Below are positions 46,285 through 61,200 of a stretch of DNA of 64,000 bases, one piece after another. The notes beneath the pieces are model-generated. The model was not told the origin of the DNA, made no database searches, and was given only the letters and a program-made list of their open reading frames with translations. Numbering within the stretch: the first letter of the stretch is position 1; the number at the start of each line of letters is the position of its first letter. Position numbers and translations under genes: made by a program. The stretch comes from an uncultured Sutterella sp. (GTDB lineage Bacteria > Pseudomonadota > Gammaproteobacteria > Burkholderiales > Burkholderiaceae_F). The DNA lies in assembly GCA_902463725.1 (NCBI GenBank), contig CABQGK010000001.1, positions 265,201 to 329,200 on the forward strand, in the 5' to 3' direction.

Positions 46285-49200
46285 ATGAATAAGACATTCA
46301 AAGTTCTTTGGAACAAAGCCCGCTGCCTCAATGTTGTCACGAACGAACATCAACGTAGCCGTGGTAAAGGCAAGGTCAAGAGCATTGTGACGGTAGGCGG
46401 CAGCGCCGCTGCCACGCTCTCCGCGGCTGCGGCCTTTGTCAGCATGCTCACAACGGCGGGTGGCGCGCTTGCTGCGACAACCATTACCCCAGGCTGGACC
46501 AATACGGAAGTGACCACCACGGGTAACGTGACCGAAGTGGTATCGAAGTACGGTAACGGTCAGGCGGCGGTCAATAAGTTCTCGGCCTTTACGCTGGATG
46601 CGGGGCATATTGCCAATTTGCGCATGGGGGACTATCAAAACCTCATGAACTTTGTCAATGCGCAGATCACGATTGACGGTACGGTCAACGCGATCAAAGA
46701 TGGCAAGATTGGCGGCAACCTCTTTTTCATCTCCCCGCAGGGTATTGCGGTGGGGAGCACGGGTGTGATCAATGCGGGCTCACTCACCCTGAGCACGCCA
46801 ACGGCGGAAGTCTTTAACCGTGTCTATAACGATTCCAACCCCACGATCTCGGATGTGACGCTTGAAGCGTATCGCACAGGGGATGTGCCGCTCAATCCCA
46901 CGGCCGTCATCACGGTGGCGGGCTCGATCAATGCGGGTAACCGCGTGATGCTCTCCTCGGGCAGTGTTTCGCTTGGCGCTACCGCAAAAGTCACCACGGG
47001 GGTGAGTGACTTCGGCTCGCTAGTGAACATCACCGATCAAACGGGGGCGGTCACCGCCAATAGCGGCATTACCGATACAAGTTTTACCGTCGATGCTCAG
47101 AGCGGTGACGTGGTGATTCTCGCGCGTGCCGATGGCACGCTCACTGGCGAGCACACCAGTAGTGCCTCGATGAGCGCCACGGACATTACCAACACGCGGC
47201 CCAACGAGGAGATGGGCGCAGAAGTGGGTGAAGATCAGCTCGCCGACGCTAACGGCACCACGCATGTCAATGTGGTCAGCGCGAGCGTGGACATTGCCAA
47301 TGGGGCTCGCGTGCGCGCAGGTACCCAGGGCAAGATTCGCGTGGAAGCTGCCGCGGGTGCTGGCGAATACGTCACGGGTAGCGTCAATAGCACGGATGGT
47401 ACGAGCTTTAAGGCCACGAAAGACATGCAAAGTAGCGACGTGCGTGCGCGTGTGTCGGTCGCGGGTACGCTGACCGCCTCGCAGGGCCTCACCGTGCGCT
47501 CCTTTGCCGACAATCAGCTCGACCACGGCATGGGCTTTAACATGGCCACCTTCCACGATATCGTGGGGAGCGTGATGCCCTCCTTTACGGGCTCATCGAT
47601 CATGGGCGAGCGCATTACGCTCAAGACGTCGAGCACGGCGGATATTGCAGATACCGCTACGCTCACCACATACTATGGGGACGCAGACGTGAGCGCCGTG
47701 GCGCACACCGATGCCAAGGCGGGGAATTCCTCGTCGCTCACCTCGCTCTTTAATTGGGGGAGCGCCGAGAGTGTGCCCACCGTGAGCTCGATGGCCGCAA
47801 CGATCGATTCGAGCGCCACGACCCACGTGGCGGGCAAGATTTACGCCGTTAACGATATCAATATCTCTGCGACGGACACGTTGCGTGCGGCGCTTGAGGC
47901 GACGGCGAACACCGGGAATACACCCTCCGCGCAGAGCGCCTTTGTGCTTGCGGACATTAAGGGCGCAGCAAGCACCGTGATCGATAGCACGGCGGACTTT
48001 GGCTGGAAAAAGCGCACCAGCGAGGAGCTTGGTTACGTCGACAATCTCACGATCAAGAGTTACCAGTGGAGCGACGTGGTTACGCAGGCCGACGCGCAGA
48101 CGGGTAAAAAAGGTAACGCGGGCATCTCGGCCAATATCACGAAGTTCAACACTGAGGCCCTTACCACGATGAATGCGGCAGTGCCCGCAGGACGCGCCTC
48201 GAACATCACGATTAAGAGCGATAACTACACCGATACGCTGCAGACGCGCGCCAAGACGAGCGTGGGCGACGAAACGTTCTTAATGAAGATGAAGGCGAAG
48301 GTCGTGCGTGGCATGTTGGGCGGCGAACGCATTGCCAATATCGCGGGGATGTTTGGTGCGAGTACCAATGAGGCGCAAGATAACACTTCGAAGATCGCCG
48401 CGGGTGGCGCCTTTAACTACACGCAAAATAGTCAGAGCTCCAACCTCAACATTAACGCCGATCTCACGGCAAGCTCGGCTTTGACCTTGGGGAGCACCTC
48501 TACCTTGGCCGACCACCGCTACGTGGCGACCACCAAGCAAGAAAAGCAGGATGAGGCGCAGCAAAGCATCACCGGTTCGGTTGCGATCCTCATTAATACA
48601 CCAGGGGCCGCGGCGCAGTCCTCGGAAGCCAACCTCAATATTGCCGCAGGGCTCACGCTGCTCGCGCGCACGATCGATATCAGCAATAGCGCCACCATTG
48701 ATGAGCAGCGCTATAAGGAAATCATTGAAGAGCTTGAGGAGATTTGGGCTAAGTACATCCAAACTTGGGAGAGGAGCTCGATCTACGAAACGCATCTCAA
48801 AGAGATGTTTGATGCGTGGGCCGAAATGAAGGCCTTGCGCGCGCAGGCATCTAATGCCAACGCCTTCGTCTCGCTTCAAAAGCAAATGCAGGCGATGGGG
48901 AAATTTGGCGTTGCCGTCAAGAAAGCGATGTCGCTGCCCGCGGATGCTGCGAAGAATTTGGGTAGCCTCGTGGCGCCGCTTTTCTGGGCGCTGATTGATG
49001 TGGCGAACCCCGCCTCCTACACAAACGTGACGGTGATGGCGGGCGGCAAGAGCACGAAGGCGCAGGATAAGCTCACCGCCTTTGACGGGGGCTTTGCCTA
49101 TGTGGGGCAGGCTACCCGGTCGCACCTCACGGTGGGTGAGGGCGTAACGCTCACCGCCACGGATACTGCGGGCGTGAAGATCACCGGGGAAAGCAGTAAC

Positions 49201-52200
49201 GGCAACATTGTTCTGGGTGGCATTACCAACACGATGTTTGGTGTGCCGATTGGACAGCTCACGCAGGGCAATAGCTTCGGGGCAACGGTGCTCTACCAGA
49301 GCCTGTCAACCGACAATCGCGTGAGCATTGCCAAGAACGCGAAAGTGCGCGCAACGACCGGGACGGTTGACATTAACGCCAAGGATGGCATCGACGCATA
49401 TACCGTTGCAGCAAGCGCTGGGATGACAAAGAGCGGCTCAACCTTTGCGGGGCTCGCAGCCGTGGGTGTGCTCTCGGGCGCCAATCTCTTGGAGATTGAC
49501 GATAGTGCGCAAATTCGTGGTTATAAGGATGTGTCGGTTCGCGCGAGCCGCGAGGACGATGTGGTTTCGACCGCAGCGGATCTGAACTTCACCACGAATA
49601 GTGAAGGGGCAGCGGCGGCGATCGGCGCAGGCGTTGCCGTAGCGCTCGGTGACCTCTCCAATAAGCTCACGGTGAAGAGCCTTGATGAGAGTAACGTGGG
49701 CGGCGGCTTTATTAAGAGCGATACAGAAGATTTGCGCTTAGCCGCTGAGGACGATCTCACGGTCAATATCGTGGGCGCAGCGCTCTTGGGGGCCAAGAGC
49801 GGGAGCTCTGGTGGCTCGCAAGAGGGCGGCTCTAGCTCGGGTACGGGTTCGGAAACGGGCACTGGCTCGGGCTCGGGTGGTGCACCAGCGACAAGCGGCG
49901 CGGAGGGGCTCACTGGGGTAATCGATCAGCTCGACGGCATGGCGAGCACGCTTGAGCGCGTGGGTAACGCCGCTAAGACCGCGGCTGCCGCGGCAGCGGG
50001 CACGCCCGCGGCGGGTACGGCGAGCGCTTTCGCAGATGGCCTCTCAAAGGCCGTTGACAGCAAGGGCATTGCGAAGCTGCGTGCCGTGAAGGCCAAAGCC
50101 GAGGCGCTCGAAGAGTCGAGCAAGTCGCTGCTTGGGCAAAACCAAAAGGGCGCGGGCGGACTTCTTGACAGTGCGAATCCCGCTGAGTCGCTCAAGGGTG
50201 TTGGGAAATTCTCGGGCGGCGCCACGCTCGGTGGCTCGGGCGCCGGGAGCGCTGCGTCAGGCTCGGGCGGTGGCGGTGGCAAACTTGCTATCGCGGGCGC
50301 TGGGAGCTTTGCTTGGAATGACCTCAACGGCACCAACTCGGTGACGATCAATTCGAGCAAGAAGGGCACTGCTGAGCAGTTTGCGCTCATTGGGCGCTCG
50401 GTTGACGTCTATGGCACGTTTGATAAGTGGATGGGCGCGTGGGCCGGCGCGGGTGCCTTGGCCATCAATGGCAATAGTGGCGCAGCGGTGTCGGTTGCGG
50501 GGGCAGCTGCCGTCAACAAAGGTGACTTTGTCAATACCACCGATATCGATGGACTCACGATTGACGCGGATAGCTATAAGAACAGCGTGAGTAACGATGG
50601 TACCTCCGTGGCCGAAGGGCTTGGCGTCTCGATGGCTAAGAGCGGCAAGGCCGCGGTGGGCATCACGGCAGGCGTCTCCTATAACCGCATCAACAACACG
50701 GTTTCGGCCACCGCTAAGCACATCACCGTAAGTAACGCGGCCGCCACGCACACGCATGATACGTACGTGCAGAAGGCCTGGAATGGCGAGACACAAGTCA
50801 CAGGTGGCACGGGCATTGGCGTGGCCGCTGGGAGCAGCGGTGCTGCGGCGATTGGCGCGGCGATTGCCATTGCTGACAACACCAATACCGTTAGCGCGAA
50901 CTTAGATTCGAGCACGCTCTCGGGCGTGCGCCTTGCCGACGTTGGCGCGCTCGGGTCGCTCACCCAAGTCAACACCGCAGTGGGCGTGCAGGCTGCGATC
51001 GGTAAGGGCGTGGCGCTTAACGGCAGCTTCAGCCAAGCGAACCTCACGAACAACTTTACGGCGGGAATGTCGAATACGACGCTCGTGCTCACGAGCACGG
51101 GCAGTAGCACCGTGCGCGCGGATGCGATCGACCATGATACGGGCTTCTTAGAAGCACGCTCGCTCTGGCAGACGGAAGAAGACCGAGCAAATCTACAAAA
51201 GGCGCTCACCTGGGCGATTCGCATCTTTGGCAACGAGGGCGACCATGACCCCAATAGCCTCAAGAATCAGGAATACATTGCGTCTGCAGGCTACCGTGAT
51301 GTGACCGACCCAAAGAACGATCCGAAGGGCGGCGAGACGGTAAGTGCCACGAAGTACCTTGAGAACGGCGCGATGCGCCAGACAAGTGTTGCGGTGGGCG
51401 TGGCTGCGAGCACCTCGGCGGGTGGCGCAGGTAGCGGCTCGGTGATTATCAATAATGTCGATAACGACTTCACGGTGAACGCCGCGAACGTAAACGTCTC
51501 GGGCGGCGCCACGAGCGCGAGCGACGTGTTGAAACTCTTGGCTACCAACGACGTGCGTACCGTGAGCGTTGGCGCGGGTATTGCCGCCTCAGGCGGGCAG
51601 GGCGCCATCGCGGGTACGGTGATCGTGGGCGACATTAAGCAAAACGCTACGGTGAACGCGAGCGGCATAACGAGTAGCACCAAGGGCGCAGCGCTTTTGG
51701 CGAAGAACACCGCGCAGAGCGTGAACTTTGCGGGCAATATTTCTGCGCAGGTCGGCAGCTCGGGCGCTGCGGTGGGCGCGGCGGTGATTGTCGAGAGTAT
51801 TGAAAGCAATGCTCGGGCAACGCTCGCGAACTCGGCGTTTACGAACGCAACGAAGTTGAGTGTCAAGAGCGTCAACGACGCGTTCTCGGTGAACGCGGGC
51901 ATCAATGGCGCCATCGGTAGTAACGCTGCCATCGGCGGCTCGGTCGTTGTCACGAACGTTGAAAACCATAGCGAGACGCTCGTCGATACTTTGAGCCTCA
52001 CCTCGGTAGGCGCGCTTGAAGCCAAGGCCGAGGACACGTCGGAGACCGATAGCCTTGCGGGTAGCATTGCCGTAAGCGTCGGTGAAGGGGGCGCGGGGCT
52101 CGCTGCGGGCGTTGCGGTCACTAACGACACCGGTAGCACGAGCGCCAAAGTCAAGAACCTCACCATTGTGAAGACGGGTGCCACGCGCAAGACCGACCTC

Positions 52201-55200
52201 ACGGTGGATGCGAGCACCACGGCAGATATTCGTACGATGACGCTTGCGATGGGCGGCGCGCCCGTGGGCGCGGGCATCGCCGGCGCGGTGTCTGTGAATA
52301 AGATTGCGCATACGACGAGCGCCTCGGGCGAGGCGATTAATGAAGAGCGTGCGACGCCCGAGACGGCGCTCACGCACGGCTCCTTGACGCGTGATCTATC
52401 GATTACCGCCACCAACGACGCGCAAATTGGCTCGCTTGGCGTAGTGGTATCGGGCACTGGGATAGGCGCTGCGATCGGTGCTGGCGTCTCGGTCAATACG
52501 ATTGAAAGCAATACGAGTGCCGCACTTTCGTCCAGCACCTTGGGTGTGAGCCGCCTGCGTGTTGAGTCGCAGAGCCTCTCGGACATTGATGCGGTGGGTG
52601 TGGGTGTTTCTGGGACATTGAGCGGCGTGGCGCTCGGGGGCTCCACGGCAACGAACAAAGTTAGAGGCAGTACACTCACGACGATCTCTGGGAACACGAT
52701 TGTCGCGGGGAATGGCGCGATTGTGAACGCCTTGGGCGACGTCACCACGGGGACGTACTTGGGGCAAGCCTCGCTCTCGGGTGGAATCGCTGGCGGCCTC
52801 ACGCTTGGCATTACCGATAACAGCGCGAGCGTGAAGACCACGGTTGATTCGAGTAGCTTGTCGGTTGCGGCCAACGATACGCGTTCAACGAGCTTTACCG
52901 CAAAGAGCGCGGTAGAAAACGCGAACATTAACGATGAGATCGTCGAAGAGGGTGGTATTGCGACAGCGACGACGTTGCGCGATCACCTCACGGATGTCTC
53001 TGGCGCGAACGCGCTCTACGTGGGTAGCAGTTCAACGGCGACCTATAAGGGCGTGCTCGTTGGGATAGCCGTCTCTGGCGGTGGCACGGGTCAAGGGACG
53101 GCCAACGCCATCACCCACGCGGGTGAGACGAGCGTGGCGATCACCGGCTCGAGCGCGCTTTCGAGCGCGGGTGCGCTCACCATCCACTCGGGCGACTACA
53201 CCAACTACAACACGGTGCTCTCGGCGGGAGCGCTCTCTGCGGGCGTGTCGCTTTCTGCGCTCGTTGACAAGATTAAGAGCAACCGCACGGTAGGCGTGAC
53301 GGTGACGGATTCGAGCGCCAGCGCGACGGGCGACTTAACGCTTACGAACGAAGCCAAAGAAGGAAAGAGCTCGCTGCTGATTCAGCTCTCGGGCGCGGGG
53401 ATTTTGTCCGCGGCCGCGATTGGTGCGGACACGAAGTTTGATAACAACCTTGCGGTTTCCGTTGCGCGCTCAAGCCTTACGGCGGGCGGCGCTTTGACGC
53501 TTGACAATAAGCTGCTCTCGCGCACGCGCAGTTTGTCTGTTGCCGCGAACGTCTCGGGCATTGCTGCGGGCGCTGCGGTGATTCTCAATAGCACGAATTC
53601 GAGCGTGCTCACGCGGCTTTCGGATTCGGCCGTCAGCGGCAGCAGCGTCTCGGTGCTCGCCGATCGCAACACGAATTTCAACTATGTCAAGAGCGGCACG
53701 AACCTCTCGATTTTGGCCTCGGCTGGCATTGGTGTGAACGTCAACACCGTTGACGGTTACACGGGCGTGGTGCTTGAAGATACCGCTGAAGAGGGGCGTG
53801 CGCTGAAGCACGAGATGACGGTGGACGCGCGCACGGGCGCGCTCAAGATCGAAGCGCTCAACCACGATAACCTCAACTCGACAGCCGTTGATGCGAACAT
53901 CTCGACCACGGTCTTGGCGATGGGCGCGGGGGTCTACGTCAATAATTTGTCGGACGCTGCAAACGTCTTCTTGGATGGCGCTAAGCTCAACGCTGCCACC
54001 GATATGACGGTTCGTGCCAATCAAGAGCGCGACCTCAGAATGACGAGTACGGTTGCGTCCCTTGGCGCTAACTATGGTCTTGCGATCAACGTGCTTGTTA
54101 ACCGTGTGGGTAACATGGGTGAGAGCGCGGGCAGCCTTCTCGCTTCGAGCATTGGCGCGGACGATGGGAACGTGCTGAGCGAAAAGATCCAAAACGCTGA
54201 GGGCTTTGGCTCGGATACGAGTGGCTTGGGCGCAAGTGCCGCCGCAAGCGAGATTGCCGCGAAACTTAATGCCGCCAACGGCTGGAGCACGAGCGCCGCG
54301 TTTAGCTCTCTTAACACCGAAGGTACGCACGTGAGCACGCGCGGCTCGAGCCTTGTGGCTCGGGGCGCTACGAACGTGAGCGCTACCGAGGATATGGATG
54401 GCGCTTCGGTCGATGCGACTTTTGGTGCGGTGGCCGCAAGTGGCGCCGCGGCGGCGAGCGCGCAGGTCATGATCAATAAGCGCGTCGCAGACGTGGGCGT
54501 GGCGCTTGCTTCGAGCACGGTGCAGGGCACCTCTGGATTGGTGCTCGCCGAGAGTGGCGGCACGGATACCGTGCATGCCGTTCAGGGTGCGGTCTCGCTT
54601 GCTGGGGCCACGGCAGGTTACGCGGGCACCGATCGTAGCGGTACGGTTGCGGTGGCTGCGGACGCGAGTACGCTTGCGGGCGTCAATGTCGCTGCACGCG
54701 TGAGTGGCACGCAGTTTGCTCAAGGGCAAGGCGTGGCCGTTGGGTTTATTGCGGGCGGCGCGATGATTGCGCGCGCCAACGACGCCGTTAACGCGGCGGT
54801 GACGATTACCGGTAGTACGCTCACGGGTGACTCGGTCACCGCTGAACGTGCGCAGACGAGCCGTGCTTTGGCGCTTGCTGGCTTTGGCGGCGTGATTGGG
54901 GGCGGTGCGGGTGCTGATGCCGCGGTGAAAGACACGGGTAGCGCAACGCTCACCATGAGTAATGGCTTGGTGAAGCACTTGGCTGCGGGAAGCAGCTTTG
55001 CGGCGGTGGCGAACAACCATCCTGAGCTCATTGCAAGCGCAGAAAGCGCAGGTGGCGCCTTGGGCGCTGCCGTGGGCATTGTCGAGAGTAGCACGCTTGC
55101 CACGGGGAGCGGCACGCTCACGGTGTCGGGCACGCGCTTTAATGTGCCCAAGGTTACGCTCACCGGTGTCTCGGGACTTTCTTCGGAGCGCGCTTCGGAC

Positions 55201-58200
55201 GCGCTTCGCATGAGCACCACGATTGAGGGTTATGGTGGCGCTATGGTGGGCTTGCCCTTTAATACCGCCACGGAAACGAACAAAACGAGCGGTGTGGTGA
55301 ACATCCTCAATATCGCGGGTGTTGATGAAGGGGCAAGCGACGTTGGCGTGATTTACGCGCGCGATGATAAGGGCAAAATCATCACCGACACGGTGACCGA
55401 TCCGACGCAGACAGATTTGAACGGGCAGCCCGTGAAGACGACCGTCAAGCGTCAGGTGGATGCCAATTGGGCGCCTGCGGTCAATATCATGGGTGGGGCG
55501 CACGCGAGCTACGACGTCACCGCGGACGCATTCAACTTGGGGCTGGTCGCGGTCGGCAGTAACGCGGCGACCGTGAACCACCAGGTGAGCGGCGTGATGA
55601 ACATCAGTAACGTCGCTGCGAACGCGCTCGGCAGTGTTGACGCGGACCTTATCACGGGGCAAGCCCTGCGCGTTTATATGACGAGCGCGGGCGGCGGACT
55701 TGTGCCGATCTCGCCCAATGTGATCGTCTTTAAGAATAACGATGCCGCCACCAACACGATGAACATTGCGGGCACGTGGCGCACGGTGGCACTCACCAAC
55801 GCCGTCGATGGCTCGACGATCTCCACGGGGCTCTTTGATGCGGGCGTCACCTCAAGCTACGACTTGAAGATTCGCGGCGATAACACCATGGGTGCCTTTG
55901 GTGGTGGGTCGGGTGTGACTGTCGAAAACAATATGGGCACGTCGGCGCGCCATGCGCTGAGCGCGCTCAATGTCGCAAGCGGCACGGTCATTGATGCTGA
56001 CGGGGCGCTCAATTTGGCGGCCACGAGCAACTGGACCATGGGTGGCAACGGTACCGACTTTATTGTCGATAGCGAGGTCTATGGTGCTGGGGTGGGCGCA
56101 ACGATTGGGCTTACGAACAACTACTGGCGCGATAACCGCGTCAATGTCGGTCGCGGCAGTCAGCTCTCTGCGGGCACGAACCTCACGCTCGATGCGCATA
56201 GCAACACGAACCTCAACAACACGGTGCGTGCCCGTACGGCGGGCGCTGTCGCTGTGGTGGGCGGCACACTCGATACGACCACGGTTCTCACGAACGTGGT
56301 GGATGTGAGCGAGAACGTTGCGCTCAGCACTGAGAGCGCATCGGGCGGCATTTACGCCAACGCCTGGGACAGCACTACGATGCTGCAGACGGCGCTTGCG
56401 CGCGTTGAGGGCGCTGCGATTGTCTCGAGCGACACCGAAGGTAGCCGAGGCACGGCGTACTTTACGCGCTACAACACGGTGAAGTTTGCCGGTGGCGCCA
56501 AGGCGCGAAGCGCCGGTGAAGTGATGCTCGCTGCGGGCATGTCGCGCGGCGGCGTGCAGAGCGCGCTCGATTTGCGCAACCACGTGGAAACCTATGCCGC
56601 CGCGGGCGCGGGTCACGTGAAGGCCAGCATCACGAGCGATACGATCCTCAACGACACCGTCACCGTCGACGCGGGGGCGAACGTGCAGGCCGCAACGAAA
56701 GCCACGCTTGTGGCGGACCCGGGTGACTACCTTGTTGCGCAGAGCGCAGAAGAAAACTTCTGGGGCAACGTCAACAACAACTCCACCTCGCAGCTTGCAG
56801 TGCGTGGGGTGGATACGGCCAACGCTGCGCCGCTTAAGGACCAGAGTCTCTTGACGGTCAACGGCACGGTGGAAGCGGGGCTGCTCACGAAGATGAATAT
56901 CAAGATCACGGGCGTGCTGTTGCCGAGCGGCGTGCGCGCACCGGGCGGCTCCGCCTTCAACGTGACCTACGATATTGAGGGCGATGAAGAAGCCAAGCAC
57001 AAAGCGAAACTCGCTGTGGGCGAACGCGCAAGCGAAACGGCTGCCTACAAGGGGATCGCTAAGAGTGATGCGAACATCTACATGAGCCGCTACCAGACGG
57101 TACAGGGCTTGATTGCAGCGTATGCGCTTGGCGGCGAAAACACCGCTACGATGCTCGCCTACAAGGCGGAGCTTGCGGCGCTTGAGCAAATCATGCTCGC
57201 TAACGGCTACGCGGAGCGCGATGACAGTGGCACCCTGCGCCCGATTGCTAGCGCGGGCGATACGTACCTGGCGATCGGTAAGCTTGCTACCTCGGGCGGT
57301 GATATTTCGATTACCGCAGGGAAGATGGCGGGTAGTGGTGCCATTAAGGCAAATGCCGCAGCGGGTATCTCGATTGTGAACGAGTCCAACGTCGGGCTCG
57401 ACCTCAAGGGGCTCTCGATTGAAAGTAAGGGCGGAAACCTGACGCTTAACACCAACGATGCCACACAAACTGACCTCGCGGCCAAGGGTTTTACGGGGAC
57501 GGTGAAGAGCAGCGCTAACTCTGCGGATCCGACGATTTCAGTGAGCTCGAACTCTAAGGTCGGCACGATTCGTCTCACGGGCTCGGTGACTGAGGACGGG
57601 ATTACCAAGACTTACAGCAACGAAGCGGTCACCCCGAGCACGAGCGTGCTCCTTGACGGGGGGATTCTGAACCGTGCGGGCGACATTACGTTTAGCGTGC
57701 AAAAGAACATCACCTCGCTTTCGAGCGCTGGGGTGAGCGCGGCGAAGTCGCTCACGATGGACGCGGGTGGCGCGATTACGCAGAGCCACACGGCAGGGCT
57801 ACAGAACATTGGTGGTGGCGTTGAGTGGCAGTACGGCTGGAAGGAAAATGAGCTGAGAAACCTCATTGCCAATGACTTGAGCAACAGCAATAACAATGCT
57901 GTGAGCTGGGGCGTGGGGCCGGGCTCCTTTAAGGGCTGGTACGCGGGTGGCGCGGTCTTTATCAATGCCGATATGCTCAATATCAACGGTACGATCCAGA
58001 GCGGTTACGCCACGTATACGCTGGGGCTTACATCAGCTGAGTTGCAGGCAGCCATCGAGCGGGTGACGACGAATTGGCTTAAATATGGCAAGCCACGGAG
58101 CTTCTCTCGCACGGGGCTCTACCAGATCAGCACCGCGGGCGCAACCACGAATAGTGGGCTCGCGAGCATGCGTGTTAACGCCTGGTACAACCCCAATACG

Positions 58201-61200
58201 CAGACCATTGTTGTCGAAGACATCAAAGCCAAGGGTGGCTACATCAGTCTTGTGGGTCGTATTGGTTCGACGGGCCAAGGACAGTTGATTGCGAGCTCGG
58301 GTAAGGCCGATCTCAATATCGATGCGCCGAGCTACAACGTGCAATTGGGCGCGGTGGATACGCGAGGCTCGGCGGGCACGATCAATGTGACCGATTACTC
58401 GTGGGCTGACCAACGCAGCGGTCAAGTTGCGCGCGTCTACGAGTACAAGCAAGAAGCCAATGCGCAGGGTAACTTGGTCACCAAGGCTACCTATACCGAC
58501 GTCTATAAGACGGGTAAGCGCAATCCGGTGAGCATTGGCAATACGAGTTCCTTGGATATTCGTGATGGGCTGGCTTACGTCTGGACCAACGGCACGAAGA
58601 ATGTCGAAGTGATTGACGAGTACTGGTACCGCCGCGGCGGTCTCTGGGGCGCGGTCACCACTGTTGACTACGCTTCGCCCGATAAGCGTACCGTGACGCA
58701 GACGGGCGCGAGTGAGCTCACGAGGGGCGCTACGCTTGTGACGGGGTACAACCTGCATGGGCAGACCTTCTGGGGCGGCGCTACGGTGGTCAGCACCGAT
58801 AAGCCTGTTGTTAAAGAGTGGGAAAACCGCTGGACGAGTGGGTTCTTAGGGTGGTTTAAGCACCGCGAACTCTTTAGAAAGACCACCAAGGGCACGATGA
58901 CGCTTTACACCTACGGTGTGAACGCCTCACGCGATGTGGGGGTCTCGTTTGCGGCGGGCCAAAACAAAGTGACGGTTAACGCCAAGAGCATTGCGCTCGC
59001 GGGTGACCTCACTAGCACGGGCGCTACGGTGAAGCTCACGGCTGGCACTGGCAGCATCACTGCCACGAACAGCAGCGCTCGCATTCTGGGCGCACAGAAC
59101 TTGACGCTCTCGGCCACGGGCAACATTGGTTCGAGCACGCGCGCGCTCGCCTTGGCGGGCGGCACGGGCACCTTAACCCTTAACGCCACGAGTAACACCG
59201 GGAGCATTTACCTTGACGGCTCAAAGCTTGGAAGCGGCACAACGGTCGTGGGCAACCTCATTGCTGAGAAGGGCGACCTGAGCGCAACGATGCGCGGGAC
59301 GATGAACCTCAGCAACGTGAGCGCGCAGAACATTCAGCTCAACTCCACCGAGGGTGGCGTGAAGGTCACATCTCTTAAGCAGAAGGTCAACCGCACGGAC
59401 TCGCAGCGCTTGGATATTGATGCGCATGGGGCAGTGACGATTATCTCGAGCACGAACCTCGGTGTAGGCAAGATCGATACCCACGGCGGCGACTTGAGCA
59501 TGACGGTGGCGGGCTCGCTCTATGACGCGAGCGGGCAGACGGAAAGCACGCTCGAAGCGGATCGCCGCTATCAGGGTTGGGTCACGGCTGGCCTTATTAA
59601 CCAGGATGGCAGTGACGCGACGCGTGCCAAGTACGCAAGCGACGTGGAAGCTGCGCGCCAAGCGGTGCGTAGTGAGTACGACGGGTACCTTAAGCTCAAG
59701 GCTACAGAGAGCGAGAAGCTCTCCGATGCGCAGCGCACGAAGCTTGCCGCGCTCGAAGAGAAATTTGGCTCTCTCGAGGTGAGCGAAGCGTTTGCGGCGA
59801 AGTTTGAGCAAATGAAGAGCACGCTCAGCATGAGCGAAACTGAGCTTGCTGCGGCAGGCACCGAAGCACAGGCCTTTGCAAAGACCTATGCGGGCGCCAC
59901 CACAGCGGGTGAAGCGCTTGCGCTTGCTGCCGCGCGCGCGGATAGCACCTCGGCACTCGCCAAGCTCGAAAACCCAGAAACCGCCTCGCACTACGGTTGG
60001 ACCGCGAACGACCTGCTTTACGCAGTGTCCGATACGATCATCAATCAGCAGGCTGGGGCCACCAATGACATGCGTGAGGTGAGCAACATCTACGCGAAGA
60101 ACGTCACGCTCAAGGTGAGCGGGGCGAACATCGGTAAGATGGGGCAAACCGTCACGGGTAACCTCAATAACGCGGCCGAACGTGTACTGCTCCTCAAAGA
60201 GCTCTCCAAGGCAGACGTGGGTGACTTCACCGCGGGCGACGATGGCGCGCTCTCCGTGACGCTCAAAAAGCCCGTGCAGCTCACGATGACGGGGACGCTC
60301 AACGCCGCAGCGCGCGATAACGTGTGGCTTTCTTCGCCCGAGAGCATCACGCTCGATCGGGTGAGCGCAGCGCAGAGCGTGCGTGTCATTGCCAATAGCG
60401 GCATTGAAAGCGTGGCCAACGCGATGGTGAGCGCCAAGAACATCACCTTGCGTGGCGGTACGGGGAATTTGGGTAGCGCCAATGTGCTCGATGCTGAGGG
60501 CAACGTGACGAGTGACCGTGCGATTCGCATCGTCACGAGCGAGGGTGGCTGGGCTGCGCTTTCGGGCGGCGGCACCACGAACGTGATGGGCGCTAAGAGC
60601 GATGGAACATTAGGCGACCTGACCTTCTATGCGCTTGCGGGCACGACGGTTAATGTCCGCGCGAAGAACCTCTACGCGTACACCTCGAACCCCGAAGGGA
60701 TTCTCGATGCGGATAAGGTCTCCATCGATGAGCTCGGCTACATCAAGGGCGAGACGCTCAACCTCGACGTGGCTGGGGAATTCGGTCGTAGCAGCACGCA
60801 GCGTCTGCGCTTTGGTGCGGGCTCGACGGTGAACTTCACCGGCACGATCACACAGTTCTATGCGCGAGCCAAGGGCGCGGGGACGCTTACGATTGGCGGC
60901 CTTGACGCAACGGGCGCGGTGGATCTGCTCGCCGATGGCGCTGTGGCGCTTGGCGACATGAAGGGCAGCACCGTCACGGTGAGTGCCGCGGGTGACGTCA
61001 CCGCTCAAGGGAACCTCGCCTCGCGCACAGGCGCACTCTCGCTCTCGAGTACGGGCGGCGCAGTCACGGTGGCTGCGGGCTCTGAGCTCGATGCGAAGAC
61101 CACACTGACGCTTGCGGCCGAAGGGGGTGAACTCTCGGTGTTGGGCGGCGAGTCGCTCGCCAAAGAAAATATCCACGCCACCGACGCGGTGACGCTCAAG

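Noticed and set aside
53470..55662. A 730-codon minus-strand open frame inside giant adhesin 2
   Set aside because: Same reasoning: antisense shadow of a repetitive GC-rich gene, with Arg/His/Ala-rich nonsense composition.
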